14,695 bases of DNA from UBA9676 sp035532275 (GCA_035532275.1 DATKRG010000283.1:1-14695), one strand, 5' to 3'. Counted from the stretch's first letter, positions 1 to 7,264 are shown. Notes: generated by a model not told the origin, from the sequence alone. A program made the numbers and translations.

Positions 1-1077
1 CCGGGAGATCCCCTCGGCCACCCCGACCACGTGCGGGATGCCCAGGGCGGTCGCCAGTGTCTCGCTGAAGGACACCCCGCCGATCATCCAGTCACCTGCC
101 ACCATCCCCCAGGGCACGCTCACCGGCTGGTACCGCCGCTGCCCGCCCGCCGCGTTCGTGCCCGCCACCTTGCCTTGGGAGTAGGCGTGGCTGCCGGACA
201 GGCCCTGGATGGGGATGTCAGTCACGCTGTGCGGCACCTCTATGCAGTCCCCGGCCGCCAGAACGTCGGGCGCGGACGTCTGCATCCGCTCGTCGACGAT
301 GATCCCGTTCGCGGACCCGATCCGAAGCCCGGCGGCCCGGGCCAGGGATGTGTTCGCCTCCTTCTTCGTGCACACCACAGCGAGGTCGCAGGCAATCTCA
401 CCGGCAGAGGTCGCCACCGCGCGAACGGCGGTATCTCCGGTGAATCCATTCAATGTCGTATTGAAGTGGAGCTTGGCGCCTTTCTCCTGCCAGGACTCCT
501 GCACCGGGGCGACGATGTCGGGATCGGTCGCCGCCGACAGCGCCCACGGGCCGGGGTCGACCAGGTGAGTTTCGATGCCACGATGGCAGAGCGCGGTGAT
601 CATTTCCAGGCCCAGCGGGGAAGCCTCGACCACGACCGCGGAGCGAGCCCCGTCCAGCACTTTGTCCCACTCGATCGCTCGCCGGATGTTCTTCACGTAG
701 TACAGGCCGTCGAGATCAGTGCCAGGCACCCCTGGGTCGGCGTAATTGAAGCCGGTCGCGACGATCAGCCTGTCGTAGCCGATCTCGCCCTCGCCGTCCA
801 CGGACACCGTCTTCCGCTCGGTGCTGAAGGAGGTGACCCGTGTCTCATAGTGGATGTCGATGCCCTGATCAGCGTAAGCTTCTTTAGTCGCCAGAAACAG
901 CCGCTCGAAGTCGGGAATCTCTTTGCCGTGGACATATGGAATACCGCACGGGCTGTACCCAACATCCTCGAACTCTGTGTAGACGCGAACGTCTGCCGAG
1001 GGGTCCGCGCCTTTGGCGGCACCGGCGGCCCCCATGCCAGCGGCGCCTCCGCCGATCACCACGATCCGCTGCGCCAT
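1..1077 (-). CDS. FAD-dependent pyridine nucleotide-disulfide oxidoreductase (CoA-disulfide reductase / NADH oxidase-like), C-terminus outside window
   Basis: The frame is open for 359 codons from an ATG at 1077 to the window edge, so the C-terminal part (about 80-100 residues in this family) is missing. The start is supported by GAGGG a few bases upstream, and the next upstream ATG runs straight into a stop. The N-terminus has the FAD-binding Rossmann motif GGGAAGMGAAG (about residues 9-19). YSPCGIPY follows, with Cys44 at the place of the single redox cysteine of NADH oxidases and CoA-disulfide reductases. TSAPDVLAAGDC is the second FAD motif. The protein is expected to be a cytoplasmic flavoenzyme that moves electrons from NAD(P)H to a disulfide, oxygen or another acceptor; the substrate cannot be told. 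An oddity is the second Rossmann loop, which normally reads GxGxxG but here reads EASPLG (residues 151-156). The gene is divergent from the XRE-cupin regulator, which may control it. Confidence 0.88.
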   Translation of the reverse strand, partial: MAQRIVVIGGGAAGMGAAGAAKGADPSADVRVYTEFEDVGYSPCGIPYVHGKEIPDFERLFLATKEAYADQGIDIHYETRVTSFSTERKTVSVDGEGEIGYDRLIVATGFNYADPGVPGTDLDGLYYVKNIRRAIEWDKVLDGARSAVVVEASPLGLEMITALCHRGIETHLVDPGPWALSAATDPDIVAPVQESWQEKGAKLHFNTTLNGFTGDTAVRAVATSAGEIACDLAVVCTKKEANTSLARAAGLRIGSANGIIVDERMQTSAPDVLAAGDCIEVPHSVTDIPIQGLSGSHAYSQGKVAGTNAAGGQRRYQPVSVPWGMVAGDWMIGGVSFSETLATALGIPHVVGVAEGISR

Positions 1078-1113
1078 CAGCACCCTCTTCCCATGAGCCG
1101 GGGCGAGACGTTT

Positions 1114-1142
1114 AGTATCCGCTACGAGTCATACACTATACT
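1114..1142. promoter_or_regulatory. Divergent promoter region with AGTAT...ATACT dyad
   Basis: The 122-bp gap between the oxidoreductase and the XRE-cupin gene is the only AT-richer stretch nearby. It contains TATACT at 1137-1142, a good -10 hexamer for the rightward gene, which would give a leader of about 50 nt. The mirror sequence AGTAT at 1114-1118 gives GATACT on the other strand, a possible -10 for the oxidoreductase. Together they form a 5-bp inverted repeat with 19 bp between the arms. No good -35 box is visible on either strand, so an activator or a repressor binding here is possible. The XRE-cupin protein is the natural candidate. Confidence 0.4.
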
Positions 1143-1199
1143 GGCGAGAGCCATCGTGGACGTCAAGACACGATCATCAACTAACCAAGCGGATAGCCG

Positions 1200-1844
1200 A
1201 TGAGCCGAGCACCACGCACGCAAGGACCCCCCTGCCTCGACGCGCAGTCCGGCAGTCGCAGTGAGGAGCAGGCCGGGGAGCTGGAGCGGATAGTCGGTTC
1301 CATCGGCCTCAAGGTGTTCAGCCTCCGCAAGCGGATGGGCCTGTCCTTGCAGCAGCTCGGTGAGCGCTCCGACGTGTCGGCGGCCGCGATCCACAAGATC
1401 GAGCAGGGCGGCATGGTGCCGACCATCACCACCTTGCTGAAGATCGCCGGCGCACTCGGCCGCCCGGTCTCCTACTTCGTGGAAGAGGACATCGGCCGGG
1501 ACGATCTGGCCGTGCTCACCCCGGCGTCCGAAGACCGGCCGGTGTACACCTCGCACAAGGGGATCGCCCTCAGCAGCATTTCCGGTCCGTACGGCCGGTT
1601 CCTGCTCGCCGGCGCGCGGGCCACAGTGGCGCCGGGGGCGACGAGCGGGCGCAAGCCGATGCAGCATCCAGGAGAGGAACTCGTCCACGTCACCAGCGGC
1701 ATGCTCGAGTTCACCGTGACTGGGCAGTCGTACCAGGTGGAGGCCGGGAGCACGCTGCACTTCCGGGGCGATCAGCCGCACACCTGGCACAACCCCGGCA
1801 CGACCGAGGCGCACGCGGTCTGGATGGCCCTGCGGCCGCAGTAG
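1200..1844 (+). CDS. XRE-family transcriptional regulator with C-terminal cupin sensor domain
   Basis: This 214-residue protein has the standard two-domain layout of HTH-cupin regulators. The N-terminal lambda-repressor-type helix-turn-helix spans about residues 32-93, with recognition-helix region SDVSAAAIHKIEQG and the following VPTITTLLKIAGALG. The C-terminal cupin barrel spans about 140-213. HPGEELVHVTSGMLEF carries His156, Glu160 and His164, and DQPHTWHNPG carries His194, so a metal or a small ligand could be bound. Such proteins usually regulate their own gene and a neighbouring metabolic gene in response to a small molecule; the ligand here is unknown. The ATG at 1200 has only a weak ribosome site (GCGGAT). 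The phosphopantetheinyl transferase gene follows after 10 nt and is probably cotranscribed, while the oxidoreductase is divergent. Confidence 0.9.
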   Translation: MSRAPRTQGPPCLDAQSGSRSEEQAGELERIVGSIGLKVFSLRKRMGLSLQQLGERSDVSAAAIHKIEQGGMVPTITTLLKIAGALGRPVSYFVEEDIGRDDLAVLTPASEDRPVYTSHKGIALSSISGPYGRFLLAGARATVAPGATSGRKPMQHPGEELVHVTSGMLEFTVTGQSYQVEAGSTLHFRGDQPHTWHNPGTTEAHAVWMALRPQ

Positions 1845-1854
1845 CGCACCTGCC

Positions 1855-2598
1855 GTGATGCCCGACGACCACCCTTCGCGCCTGCGAGCGGCTGGACTGA
1901 TCGCTGGCCTCCTGCCGGCCGCGGTCGCGGCGGTGGAGTCGATGGGCGAGACACCGGGGGCCGGCCCCCGGCTCTTCCCTGCCGAGGAGGCGGTCGTGCG
2001 GACGGCCGGGCCGCTGCGCCGGGCCGAGTTCACGGCCGGCCGGCTGTGCGCCAGGGCGGCGCTGGCCAGGCTGGGTGTGCCAGCCACGCCGATCCTGCCT
2101 GGCCCGGCGGGCCAGCCACAGTGGCCGGCCGGGGTGACCGGAAGCATCACCCACTGTGCTGGCTACCAGGCCTGTGCCGTCGCGCTCACCACGGACGTGG
2201 CTGCGATCGGCATTGACGCGGAACGGGACGCCGGGCTGCCGGCCGGCCTGCTCGAGACGGTGGCCACCAGCCCTGAACGGGCCTGGATCCGGCGGCACAC
2301 GGCTGCCGGGCCCGGGGTGTGCTGGGACCGTCTGCTTTTCAGCGCCAAGGAGGCGGCCTGCAAGCTGTGGTATCCGCTCACCGGGCAATGGCTGGGCCTG
2401 CATGACGTGGTCATCGAGCCGGCCACCATCGGCACATTCGCCGTCCGTCTGCCCGGCCCGGTCCGCATGACCGGCCGCTGGCTGGCCCGCGACGGGCTGA
2501 TCGTCACCGCCATCACCTGGCCGCCGATGACGCCGCACCGACCGGGCCCGGCCCTTAGCGCAGAGGCGGTGCATCCCCTGGGCGGCCAGCCCGCATAA
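1855..2598 (+). CDS. 4'-phosphopantetheinyl transferase (Sfp/EntD type)
   Basis: This enzyme moves 4'-phosphopantetheine from CoA to a serine of acyl or peptidyl carrier proteins, activating fatty acid, polyketide or nonribosomal peptide synthases in the cytoplasm. The family motifs appear in order: RRAEFTAGRLCARAAL (residues 55-70), GSITHC (96-101), IGIDAE (118-123, with the Mg-binding Asp121 and Glu123) and FSAKEAACKLWYPLTG (162-177, with the catalytic KEA). A length of 247 residues is normal for EntD-like members. It starts at GTG 1855 or the adjacent ATG 1858; no strong ribosome site is visible, and translation probably follows from the regulator that ends 10 nt upstream. No carrier-protein or synthase gene lies in this window, so its target must be encoded elsewhere. 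The pairing with an XRE-cupin regulator is worth noting. Confidence 0.92.
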   Translation: MMPDDHPSRLRAAGLIAGLLPAAVAAVESMGETPGAGPRLFPAEEAVVRTAGPLRRAEFTAGRLCARAALARLGVPATPILPGPAGQPQWPAGVTGSITHCAGYQACAVALTTDVAAIGIDAERDAGLPAGLLETVATSPERAWIRRHTAAGPGVCWDRLLFSAKEAACKLWYPLTGQWLGLHDVVIEPATIGTFAVRLPGPVRMTGRWLARDGLIVTAITWPPMTPHRPGPALSAEAVHPLGGQPA

Positions 2599-2612
2599 GC
2601 ATCCGGCGCTCC

Positions 2613-3071
2613 TCACCGAAGTGGCAAGGACCGGCCTCGCTCCGCTTCCGGCCGTGGGCCGAAGATGCGCCGGTCAGCCTCGGCGATGGGCACATCGTTG
2701 ATGCTGGCTTCCCTCCGCTTCATGTACCCGTCCGCGTCGAACTCCCACAGCTCGTTGCCGTAGCTGCGGTACCACTGCCCGCTGGCGTCGCGGGACTCGT
2801 ACTGGAAGCGGACGGCGATCCGGCTGCCGTGGAAAGACCACATGTCCTTACGGAGCGCATAGTCAAGTTCACGGCTCCATTTCCCGCGCAGGAACTCGAT
2901 GATCTCGGTCCGGCCGGTGACGAACTCATGCCGATTGCGCCAGACCGAGTCCTCACTGTAAGCACCCGCAACGCGTTCGGGGTCGCAAGTGTTCCAGGCG
3001 TCCTCAGCCGCCTGGACCTTCTGCCGGGCGGTCTCCTGGTTGAAGGGCGGCAACGGTGGCCGTGGGCTCAC
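2613..3071 (-). CDS. NTF2-like superfamily protein, DUF1348 family
   Basis: The 152-residue product matches the length and layout of DUF1348, a small alpha+beta cone fold of the NTF2/SnoaL superfamily. Recognisable stretches are AEDAWNTCDPERVAGAYSED, VWRNRHEFVTGRTEIIEFL, KWSRELDYALRKDMWSF, RIAVRFQYE and YGNELWEFDADGYMKRREAS, followed by INDVPI. Members are cytoplasmic, and their substrate or ligand is not known. Translation starts at GTG 3071, fixed by a full AGGAGG 5 nt upstream. The gene converges with the phosphopantetheinyl transferase gene, leaving a 14-bp gap without a hairpin. It diverges from the TetR gene at 3170, with two operator copies in between. The most likely reading is a TetR-repressed gene that is induced when the regulator binds a small ligand. 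Confidence 0.9.
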   Translation of the reverse strand: MSPRPPLPPFNQETARQKVQAAEDAWNTCDPERVAGAYSEDSVWRNRHEFVTGRTEIIEFLRGKWSRELDYALRKDMWSFHGSRIAVRFQYESRDASGQWYRSYGNELWEFDADGYMKRREASINDVPIAEADRRIFGPRPEAERGRSLPLR

Positions 3072-3076
3072 AAGGT

Positions 3077-3082
3077 CCTCCT
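3077..3082 (-). promoter_or_regulatory. Ribosome binding site AGGAGG of the DUF1348 gene
   Basis: On the minus strand AGGAGG is followed by 5 nt and then GTG at 3071. This consensus site decides the GTG start over any later in-frame codon. Confidence 0.8.
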
Positions 3083-3098
3083 CTGTTCCATCATGCGA

Positions 3099-3114
3099 GA
3101 GAACGAACGTTCTC
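3099..3114. promoter_or_regulatory. TetR operator copy 1, palindrome GAGAACG-AA-CGTTCTC
   Basis: Two perfect 7-bp arms surround a 2-bp centre. The site lies just downstream of the predicted transcription start of the DUF1348 gene, where a bound repressor would block it. The same arms recur at 3134-3149, with centres 35 bp apart. The adjacent divergent TetR gene makes its product the likely ligand of both sites. Confidence 0.75.
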
Positions 3115-3122
3115 AGTGCAGG

Positions 3123-3151
3123 ACAGTATCGTGGGGAACGCCCGTTCTCAA
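3123..3151 (-). promoter_or_regulatory. Predicted sigma-70-type promoter of the DUF1348 gene
   Basis: Reading the minus strand, TTGAGA (3151-3146) is followed by a 17-bp spacer and TACTGT (3128-3123). This resembles TTGACA-17-TANNNT closely. Transcription would start near 3116 and give a leader of about 45 nt. The second operator copy covers the spacer and most of the -35 box, and the first sits just past the start point, a layout that fits repression. Confidence 0.6.
3134..3149. promoter_or_regulatory. TetR operator copy 2, GGGAACG-CC-CGTTCTC
   Basis: This copy has the same half-sites as copy 1 with one mismatch in the left arm (GGGAACG instead of GAGAACG). It overlaps the -35 box and spacer of the predicted leftward promoter. 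It also lies 20 bp upstream of the TetR start codon, so it could mediate autorepression too. Confidence 0.72.
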
Positions 3152-3169
3152 GGCTGGCTGAGGAATGAC

Positions 3170-3742
3170 ATGAACGATGACGAGGCCCGCGAGCGGCTGC
3201 TGGCAGCAGCGGGCCAGCTCTTCTACGCCCGTGGCATCCACGCCGTCGGGATGGACGACATCCGGGAAGCTGCCGGGCTCCCGCTGAAGCGGATCTATCA
3301 GTTCTTCCCGTCCAAGGACCAGCTGGCCGAAGCCTACCTGGCCCGGCGGGACGAGAACTGGCTAGCCGCCCTGGCGCGCCGCGTCGACCGCTGCCGCGAC
3401 CCCCGGCAGCGGGTGCTGGCCGTCTTCGCCTTCCTCGGCGAGTGGTTCGCCACGCCCGACTTCCGCGGCTGCGCCTTTATCAACGTGTTCGGCGAGCTTG
3501 GCAGCAGTCCCACCGCCGCAGCCCAGATCACCCGGCGGCACAAGCAGCGGCTCCGCCGCTATCTGGCCGGCCTGGCCAACGACGCCGGGGCGGCACGGCC
3601 GACGATGCTAGCCGCCCAGTTGCTCATGCTCATGGACGGGGCTGTCGTGTCCGCCGCCACCGGCGTCAACGTCCGTGCCGCAGCCGACGCCAGAGCAGCG
3701 GCTAGCACGCTGCTCACCGCAGCAGCCCGGGCAGGCGCCTGA
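3170..3742 (+). CDS. TetR/AcrR-family transcriptional regulator
   Basis: This 190-residue protein is a typical TetR repressor: an N-terminal DNA-binding domain and an all-helical ligand-binding dimerisation domain. The helix-turn-helix is at about residues 26-46, in HAVGMDDIREAAGLPLKRIY followed by QFFPSKDQLAEAYL. The C-terminal half includes FRGCAFINVFGELG, a segment common to one TetR subgroup. I chose ATG 3170 because GAGGA lies 5 nt upstream and the conserved N-terminus starts there; an in-frame start farther left would run through the operators. The divergent DUF1348 gene and the two palindromes between them indicate its direct target and probably its own autoregulation. The inducing ligand is unknown. 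It ends 108 bp before the GTPase operon and may read through into it, though that gap could hold a separate promoter. Confidence 0.93.
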   Translation: MNDDEARERLLAAAGQLFYARGIHAVGMDDIREAAGLPLKRIYQFFPSKDQLAEAYLARRDENWLAALARRVDRCRDPRQRVLAVFAFLGEWFATPDFRGCAFINVFGELGSSPTAAAQITRRHKQRLRRYLAGLANDAGAARPTMLAAQLLMLMDGAVVSAATGVNVRAAADARAAASTLLTAAARAGA

Positions 3743-3787
3743 TCCCATGCCCGCAGCCGTGGGTACCCTGGAAGCGTGTGCGGCGGT

Positions 3788-3827
3788 GGGACTCGCCGGT
3801 AACTGCGGCGTAGCCGCCAATGGTCCC
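3788..3827 (+). other. Possible structured leader of the GTPase operon (nested inverted repeats)
   Basis: In the 108-bp gap before the GTPase gene an outer pair GGGAC/GTCCC (3788-3792 with 3823-3827) encloses GCGGC/GCCGC (3805-3809 with 3813-3817, 3-nt loop). CGCCG (3794-3798) can pair instead with CGGCG (3806-3810), so two exclusive folds are possible. Upstream, TACCCT at 3764-3769 could be a -10 box, without a clear -35. In GC-rich DNA such pairings are common by chance, and I could not match this to a known riboswitch class. Confidence 0.25.
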
Positions 3828-3850
3828 TGCCTGCGAGGGTAGGAGGCCGC

Positions 3851-5725
3851 ATGCGCGTATCAGATGACAGCGACTCCCTTCTCGCGGCCCTGGATCAGCT
3901 GTCTGGCCTTGGCGGGGACGATGACCGCGCCGCGCTGGACAGCCTGCGTGGCCGACTGCGGGAGCGGCGGCTGCGCGTGCTGGTCGCCGGGGAAGCCAAG
4001 CGGGGCAAGAGCACTCTCGTCAACGCGCTGCTCGGCCGGCCGGTGCTCCCGATGGGGGTGACGCCGCTGACAGCATCGGCCACGACGGTCCGTTACGGCC
4101 AGCAAGAGGGTGCCAGCGCCGTCTTCCGGGACGGCCGGGTGGAGAGCTTCCCGCTGTCGGAGCTGGATGACCTTGTGACCGAACGCGGGAACCCCGGGAA
4201 CCGCCGGAATCTGGTCTCGGTCACCGTCGTGGCCGATGCGCCAGTGCTGGCACGTGGCGTGGAACTGGTGGATACGCCCGGGACCGGCTCGGTCTACGCG
4301 CACAACACGGCCGAGGCGGAAGCGGCCCTGGAAACGATGGACGCTGCGGTGTTCGTGCTCACCGCTGACCCGCCGGTCTCGGCCAGCGAGCAGGAGCTGA
4401 TGGCAAGGGTGGCCGAACTGTCGGTCACCATGTTCGTCGTGCTCAACAAGGCGGACTACCTGACCGGCTACGGCGCCGCCTGGGGGAACCCGGCTACGTC
4501 CGGCATGGCAGGCGTTGGTGTTGACGGACTGGGTCGGGCTGGCGGCGGCGCCACGGGACGGGACGGGGCGAACGGAGACAGCGAGATTGCCGAGGCGCTG
4601 GAGTTCACCGTGCGGGTAGCCGCGGAGGCCACCGGGCAGGCGGTCCATATCTACCCGCTCTCGGCACGCGCCGCGCTTACCGGGCTGGGCGACCCGGGCT
4701 TCGCCACGTTCGTGAAGGACTTCACGGCCTATCTCGAGCAGGGACGGGCAGCCGATCTGATGGTCTCAGTGGCCGCTCATGCGCGCCGCATGGCACAGTC
4801 CCTGCGGGATGAGGTCGCCTTGGCCCGCCATGCTGCTCAGATGCGCACCGGTTCAGCGGCGCAGCGAGTGGAAGTGTTCACCGCCCGCCTGGCGGCGGTG
4901 AGCGTACGGCGCAAGGACGCCGCGGACTTGGCGGCGGCGGAGTCGGCCCGCATGCTCACTGAGCTCAACGCGGCGGCGGACCGCGCGGTGCGCGACTGCG
5001 CGGCCCTCGTCGGGGCCGGGATGGAGACGCTGCTGGTCGGCGACCTGCGGTCTGCGGCGCCTGCCGAGATCGAGCGCAGCGGGCGGGCACGGCTGGCGGA
5101 ACTCACGGTGGAGGCGGCCGAGGCCTGGCGGCAACAGCAGGCAGAGCGCCTGGAGCAGGGCTTGGCGCGAATCGATGCCCGGCTGACAGAGGACCTGGGA
5201 GCCGAACTGGACGCCGTGCGTGACGCGGCGGCCGAACTGCTGGGGCTGAGCCTGACGGTGCCAGGCCCCGGTGAGCGGCTGGCGCCGGACTTGCGGTTCT
5301 TCTATCTGGTGGCCGAGCAAGCTGGGCAGACCGAGTTGCTGGCGGGGGCCATCCGCAGGTGGCTTCCCGGTGAGGCCGGCCGACGCCGAGCGCGGGCGTA
5401 CCTCCACCGGGAGGCGGCCAGCCTGGTTCCCCAGCAGATCGGGCGGGCGCGCGCGGACCTGCAGTACCGGCTGGCCGAGGCCACCCGGCAGCTGGTCCGG
5501 GCGGTAGCGGACCGCTATGCCGAGAGCACCGGCCGGCTGGAGAGCGCGCTGGGGACCGCCGCCGCCGCGCGGGAAGCGAGCGCTGATGGCGCTGACCGGC
5601 TGGACACTGAGCTCGCCGGCCGCCAGCAGGCCCTCGATCACGTGCTCACCTTGCTGGATGAGGCCACCGCCGAAGCGATCCGGGCCAGCGGCCACAATGC
5701 CGCCGGCCCGGCACCGGGGAGGTGA
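3851..5725 (+). CDS. Dynamin-like GTPase
   Basis: This 624-residue protein has an N-terminal dynamin-type GTPase domain (about 41-285) and a long helical remainder. Visible motifs are the P-loop GEAKRGKS (residues 47-54), a G2-like TPLTASATT (71-79), DTPG (141-144) and NKAD (199-202). A glycine-rich stretch (about 208-240) is inserted after NKAD. The rest is Ala/Arg/Glu-rich and helical, with a conserved-looking piece LRFFYLVAEQAG (about 478-489), as in other bacterial dynamin-like proteins; it should form the stalk or bundle. I see no clear transmembrane segment, so membrane contact would be peripheral. The start ATG has AGGAGG 4 nt upstream. It is the first gene of an operon with two MutS-like genes; the next starts 6 nt after its stop. 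Bacterial dynamin-like proteins remodel or guard membranes and some protect against phage. The role here is not known. Confidence 0.9.
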   Translation: MRVSDDSDSLLAALDQLSGLGGDDDRAALDSLRGRLRERRLRVLVAGEAKRGKSTLVNALLGRPVLPMGVTPLTASATTVRYGQQEGASAVFRDGRVESFPLSELDDLVTERGNPGNRRNLVSVTVVADAPVLARGVELVDTPGTGSVYAHNTAEAEAALETMDAAVFVLTADPPVSASEQELMARVAELSVTMFVVLNKADYLTGYGAAWGNPATSGMAGVGVDGLGRAGGGATGRDGANGDSEIAEALEFTVRVAAEATGQAVHIYPLSARAALTGLGDPGFATFVKDFTAYLEQGRAADLMVSVAAHARRMAQSLRDEVALARHAAQMRTGSAAQRVEVFTARLAAVSVRRKDAADLAAAESARMLTELNAAADRAVRDCAALVGAGMETLLVGDLRSAAPAEIERSGRARLAELTVEAAEAWRQQQAERLEQGLARIDARLTEDLGAELDAVRDAAAELLGLSLTVPGPGERLAPDLRFFYLVAEQAGQTELLAGAIRRWLPGEAGRRRARAYLHREAASLVPQQIGRARADLQYRLAEATRQLVRAVADRYAESTGRLESALGTAAAAREASADGADRLDTELAGRQQALDHVLTLLDEATAEAIRASGHNAAGPAPGR

Positions 5726-5731
5726 GCCTGG

Positions 5732-7264
5732 GTGTTCCGCAGCATCCTCTTCGGCGATACGCCGCCGGTGGCAGACGTGGACAGCCGCCCGGAACCCGCG
5801 TCTTTCCGCGATCTGAACCTCGACCAGGTCACCGGGTCGGTTACGGCCGGGCTCGACGGCTACCACCTCAAACCGTTCTTCTACACCCCTGTCTCAGAGC
5901 TTGATCTGATCTCCTACCGGCACGAGGTGTTCCGCGACCTCGACGACACGGCCCTGCTGGAGCGGGTCGGCGCGTTCGCCACCGGGATGCGGCAGATGCG
6001 GGAGTGCCTGGCGACTGCACAGAAGCTGCACTACCCACTCCAGCAGGAACGCTGGTTCCTGGAGGCAGTAGCCGCCTACTGTGACGCCGCCGCCGACCTG
6101 GCGCGTGACCTGGACAACGCCGACCTCGGTTCCCGCGGCTTCCTCGGGCTCCGGGAGTACCTGGCCAGCCACGTGCGTTCGGAGGGTTTCACCACACTGG
6201 CGACCGAGGTCACGAAACTCCGGGAGGAGCTTGCCGGCATCGCGTATTCCCTGCACATCAGGGGAAACAGGATCCGGGTCCGCAAGTACGACGGGGAAGA
6301 CGACTACAGCCGGGAGATCCTGGCGGCCTTCGAGAAGTTCCGGCATGGCGCGGTGAACGACTACCGAGTCCGCTTTCCCGCTGTCGGGGGCATGAATCAC
6401 GTCGAGGCGGGTGTGCTGGGCTTGGTCGCCAGGCTCTACCCGGATGTATTCGCTGCCCTCCATGACTTCCGGGAGCGGCACCGCGGCTATCTGGACGACA
6501 CGGTCGCGCGTTTCGACCGCGAGATCCAGTTCTACCTCGCCTATCTCGCCTACATCCGGCCCATCCAGGCCACCGGCCTCCATCTCTGCTACCCCGTGGT
6601 TTCGGCGGAGTCGAAGGAGGTCCGCGCTGACGAGACGTTCGACCTGGCCCTGGCCAGCAAGCTTGCCCGTGATGGTTCAGGCGTGGTCACCAACGATTTC
6701 CATCTCGAAGGGCCTGAACGCATCATCGTGGTCACCGGACCCAACCAGGGCGGCAAGACCACCCTGGCCCGCACGGTCGGCCAGCTTCATTACCTGGCCC
6801 GGCTCGGCTGCCCCGTGCCCGGCCGCGGCGCTGCTGTGTTCTTGTGCGATGAGCTGTTCACCCATTTCGAGAAGGAGGAAGACCTCGCCACGCTGAGCGG
6901 GAAGCTGCAGGACGACCTGGTGCGATTCCGCGACATCCTCGGCCGGGCCACTCCCGGCAGCGTCATCGTCATGAACGAGATCTTCACCTCCACCACGCTG
7001 GACGATGCCCTGTTCCTCGGCAAGGAGATGCTGAGCAAGATCGTCGGCCTTGGCGCGCTCTGCGTCTGTGTCACTTTCCTGGATGAGCTGGCGTCCCTGG
7101 ACGACGCGTGCGTCAGCATGGTCGCCACCGTGGCGCCGGGGAACCCGGCTGAGCGGACCTACAAGGTTGTCAGGAAGCCTGCGGACGGCCTGGCCTACGC
7201 CGCCGCGCTCGCCGCGAAATACGGGCTCACCTACGACCAGCTGAAGGAGCGGCTGGCGTCATGA
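5732..7264 (+). CDS. MutS-family ATPase, first of two paralogues (no mismatch-recognition domain)
   Basis: This 510-residue protein has a helical core like the MutS lever/core region (about 40-290) and a C-terminal MutS-type ABC ATPase. Walker A is TGPNQGGKTT (335-344), very close to TGPNMGGKST of MutS. A signature-like SGKL lies at 389-392, Walker B is VIVMNE (411-416), and VTFLDEL follows (447-453). In MutS the Walker B reads DE and the last motif is THxHEL; here Asn415 replaces Asp, and Phe449 and Asp451 replace both histidines. No N-terminal mismatch-reading domain with the Phe-x-Glu motif and no Smr domain is visible, and MutS1 is about 850 residues, so this should not be called a mismatch repair protein. 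The GTG start has GGAGG 9 nt upstream. Its stop overlaps the ATG of the second MutS gene, so the two are translationally coupled and probably form a heterodimer. Confidence 0.9.
   Translation: MFRSILFGDTPPVADVDSRPEPASFRDLNLDQVTGSVTAGLDGYHLKPFFYTPVSELDLISYRHEVFRDLDDTALLERVGAFATGMRQMRECLATAQKLHYPLQQERWFLEAVAAYCDAAADLARDLDNADLGSRGFLGLREYLASHVRSEGFTTLATEVTKLREELAGIAYSLHIRGNRIRVRKYDGEDDYSREILAAFEKFRHGAVNDYRVRFPAVGGMNHVEAGVLGLVARLYPDVFAALHDFRERHRGYLDDTVARFDREIQFYLAYLAYIRPIQATGLHLCYPVVSAESKEVRADETFDLALASKLARDGSGVVTNDFHLEGPERIIVVTGPNQGGKTTLARTVGQLHYLARLGCPVPGRGAAVFLCDELFTHFEKEEDLATLSGKLQDDLVRFRDILGRATPGSVIVMNEIFTSTTLDDALFLGKEMLSKIVGLGALCVCVTFLDELASLDDACVSMVATVAPGNPAERTYKVVRKPADGLAYAAALAAKYGLTYDQLKERLAS

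Noticed and set aside
31..1203. Long rightward open frame of 390 codons opposite the oxidoreductase
   Set aside because: It has no recognisable motif and is the complement of a frame with clear FAD-binding and redox-Cys motifs. Long antisense frames are expected in GC-rich DNA.
2599..2612. Bidirectional terminator between the convergent transferase and DUF1348 genes
   Set aside because: The gap is only 14 bp and contains no inverted repeat or T-run.
1122..2616. Two long leftward frames opposite the regulator and the phosphopantetheinyl transferase
   Set aside because: The plus strand carries helix-turn-helix, cupin and transferase motifs in the right order. The minus-strand products are Arg/Gly/Pro-rich without any domain.
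3743..3850. Cobalamin or cyclic-di-AMP riboswitch, or a tRNA-like element, before the GTPase gene
   Set aside because: I could not find the conserved core sequences of these classes or a cloverleaf. Only simple GC hairpins are visible.
3860..5866. Long leftward frames (262 and 337 codons) opposite the GTPase gene
   Set aside because: The GTPase motifs and AGGAGG are on the plus strand. The reverse frames have no motif and no plausible ribosome site.
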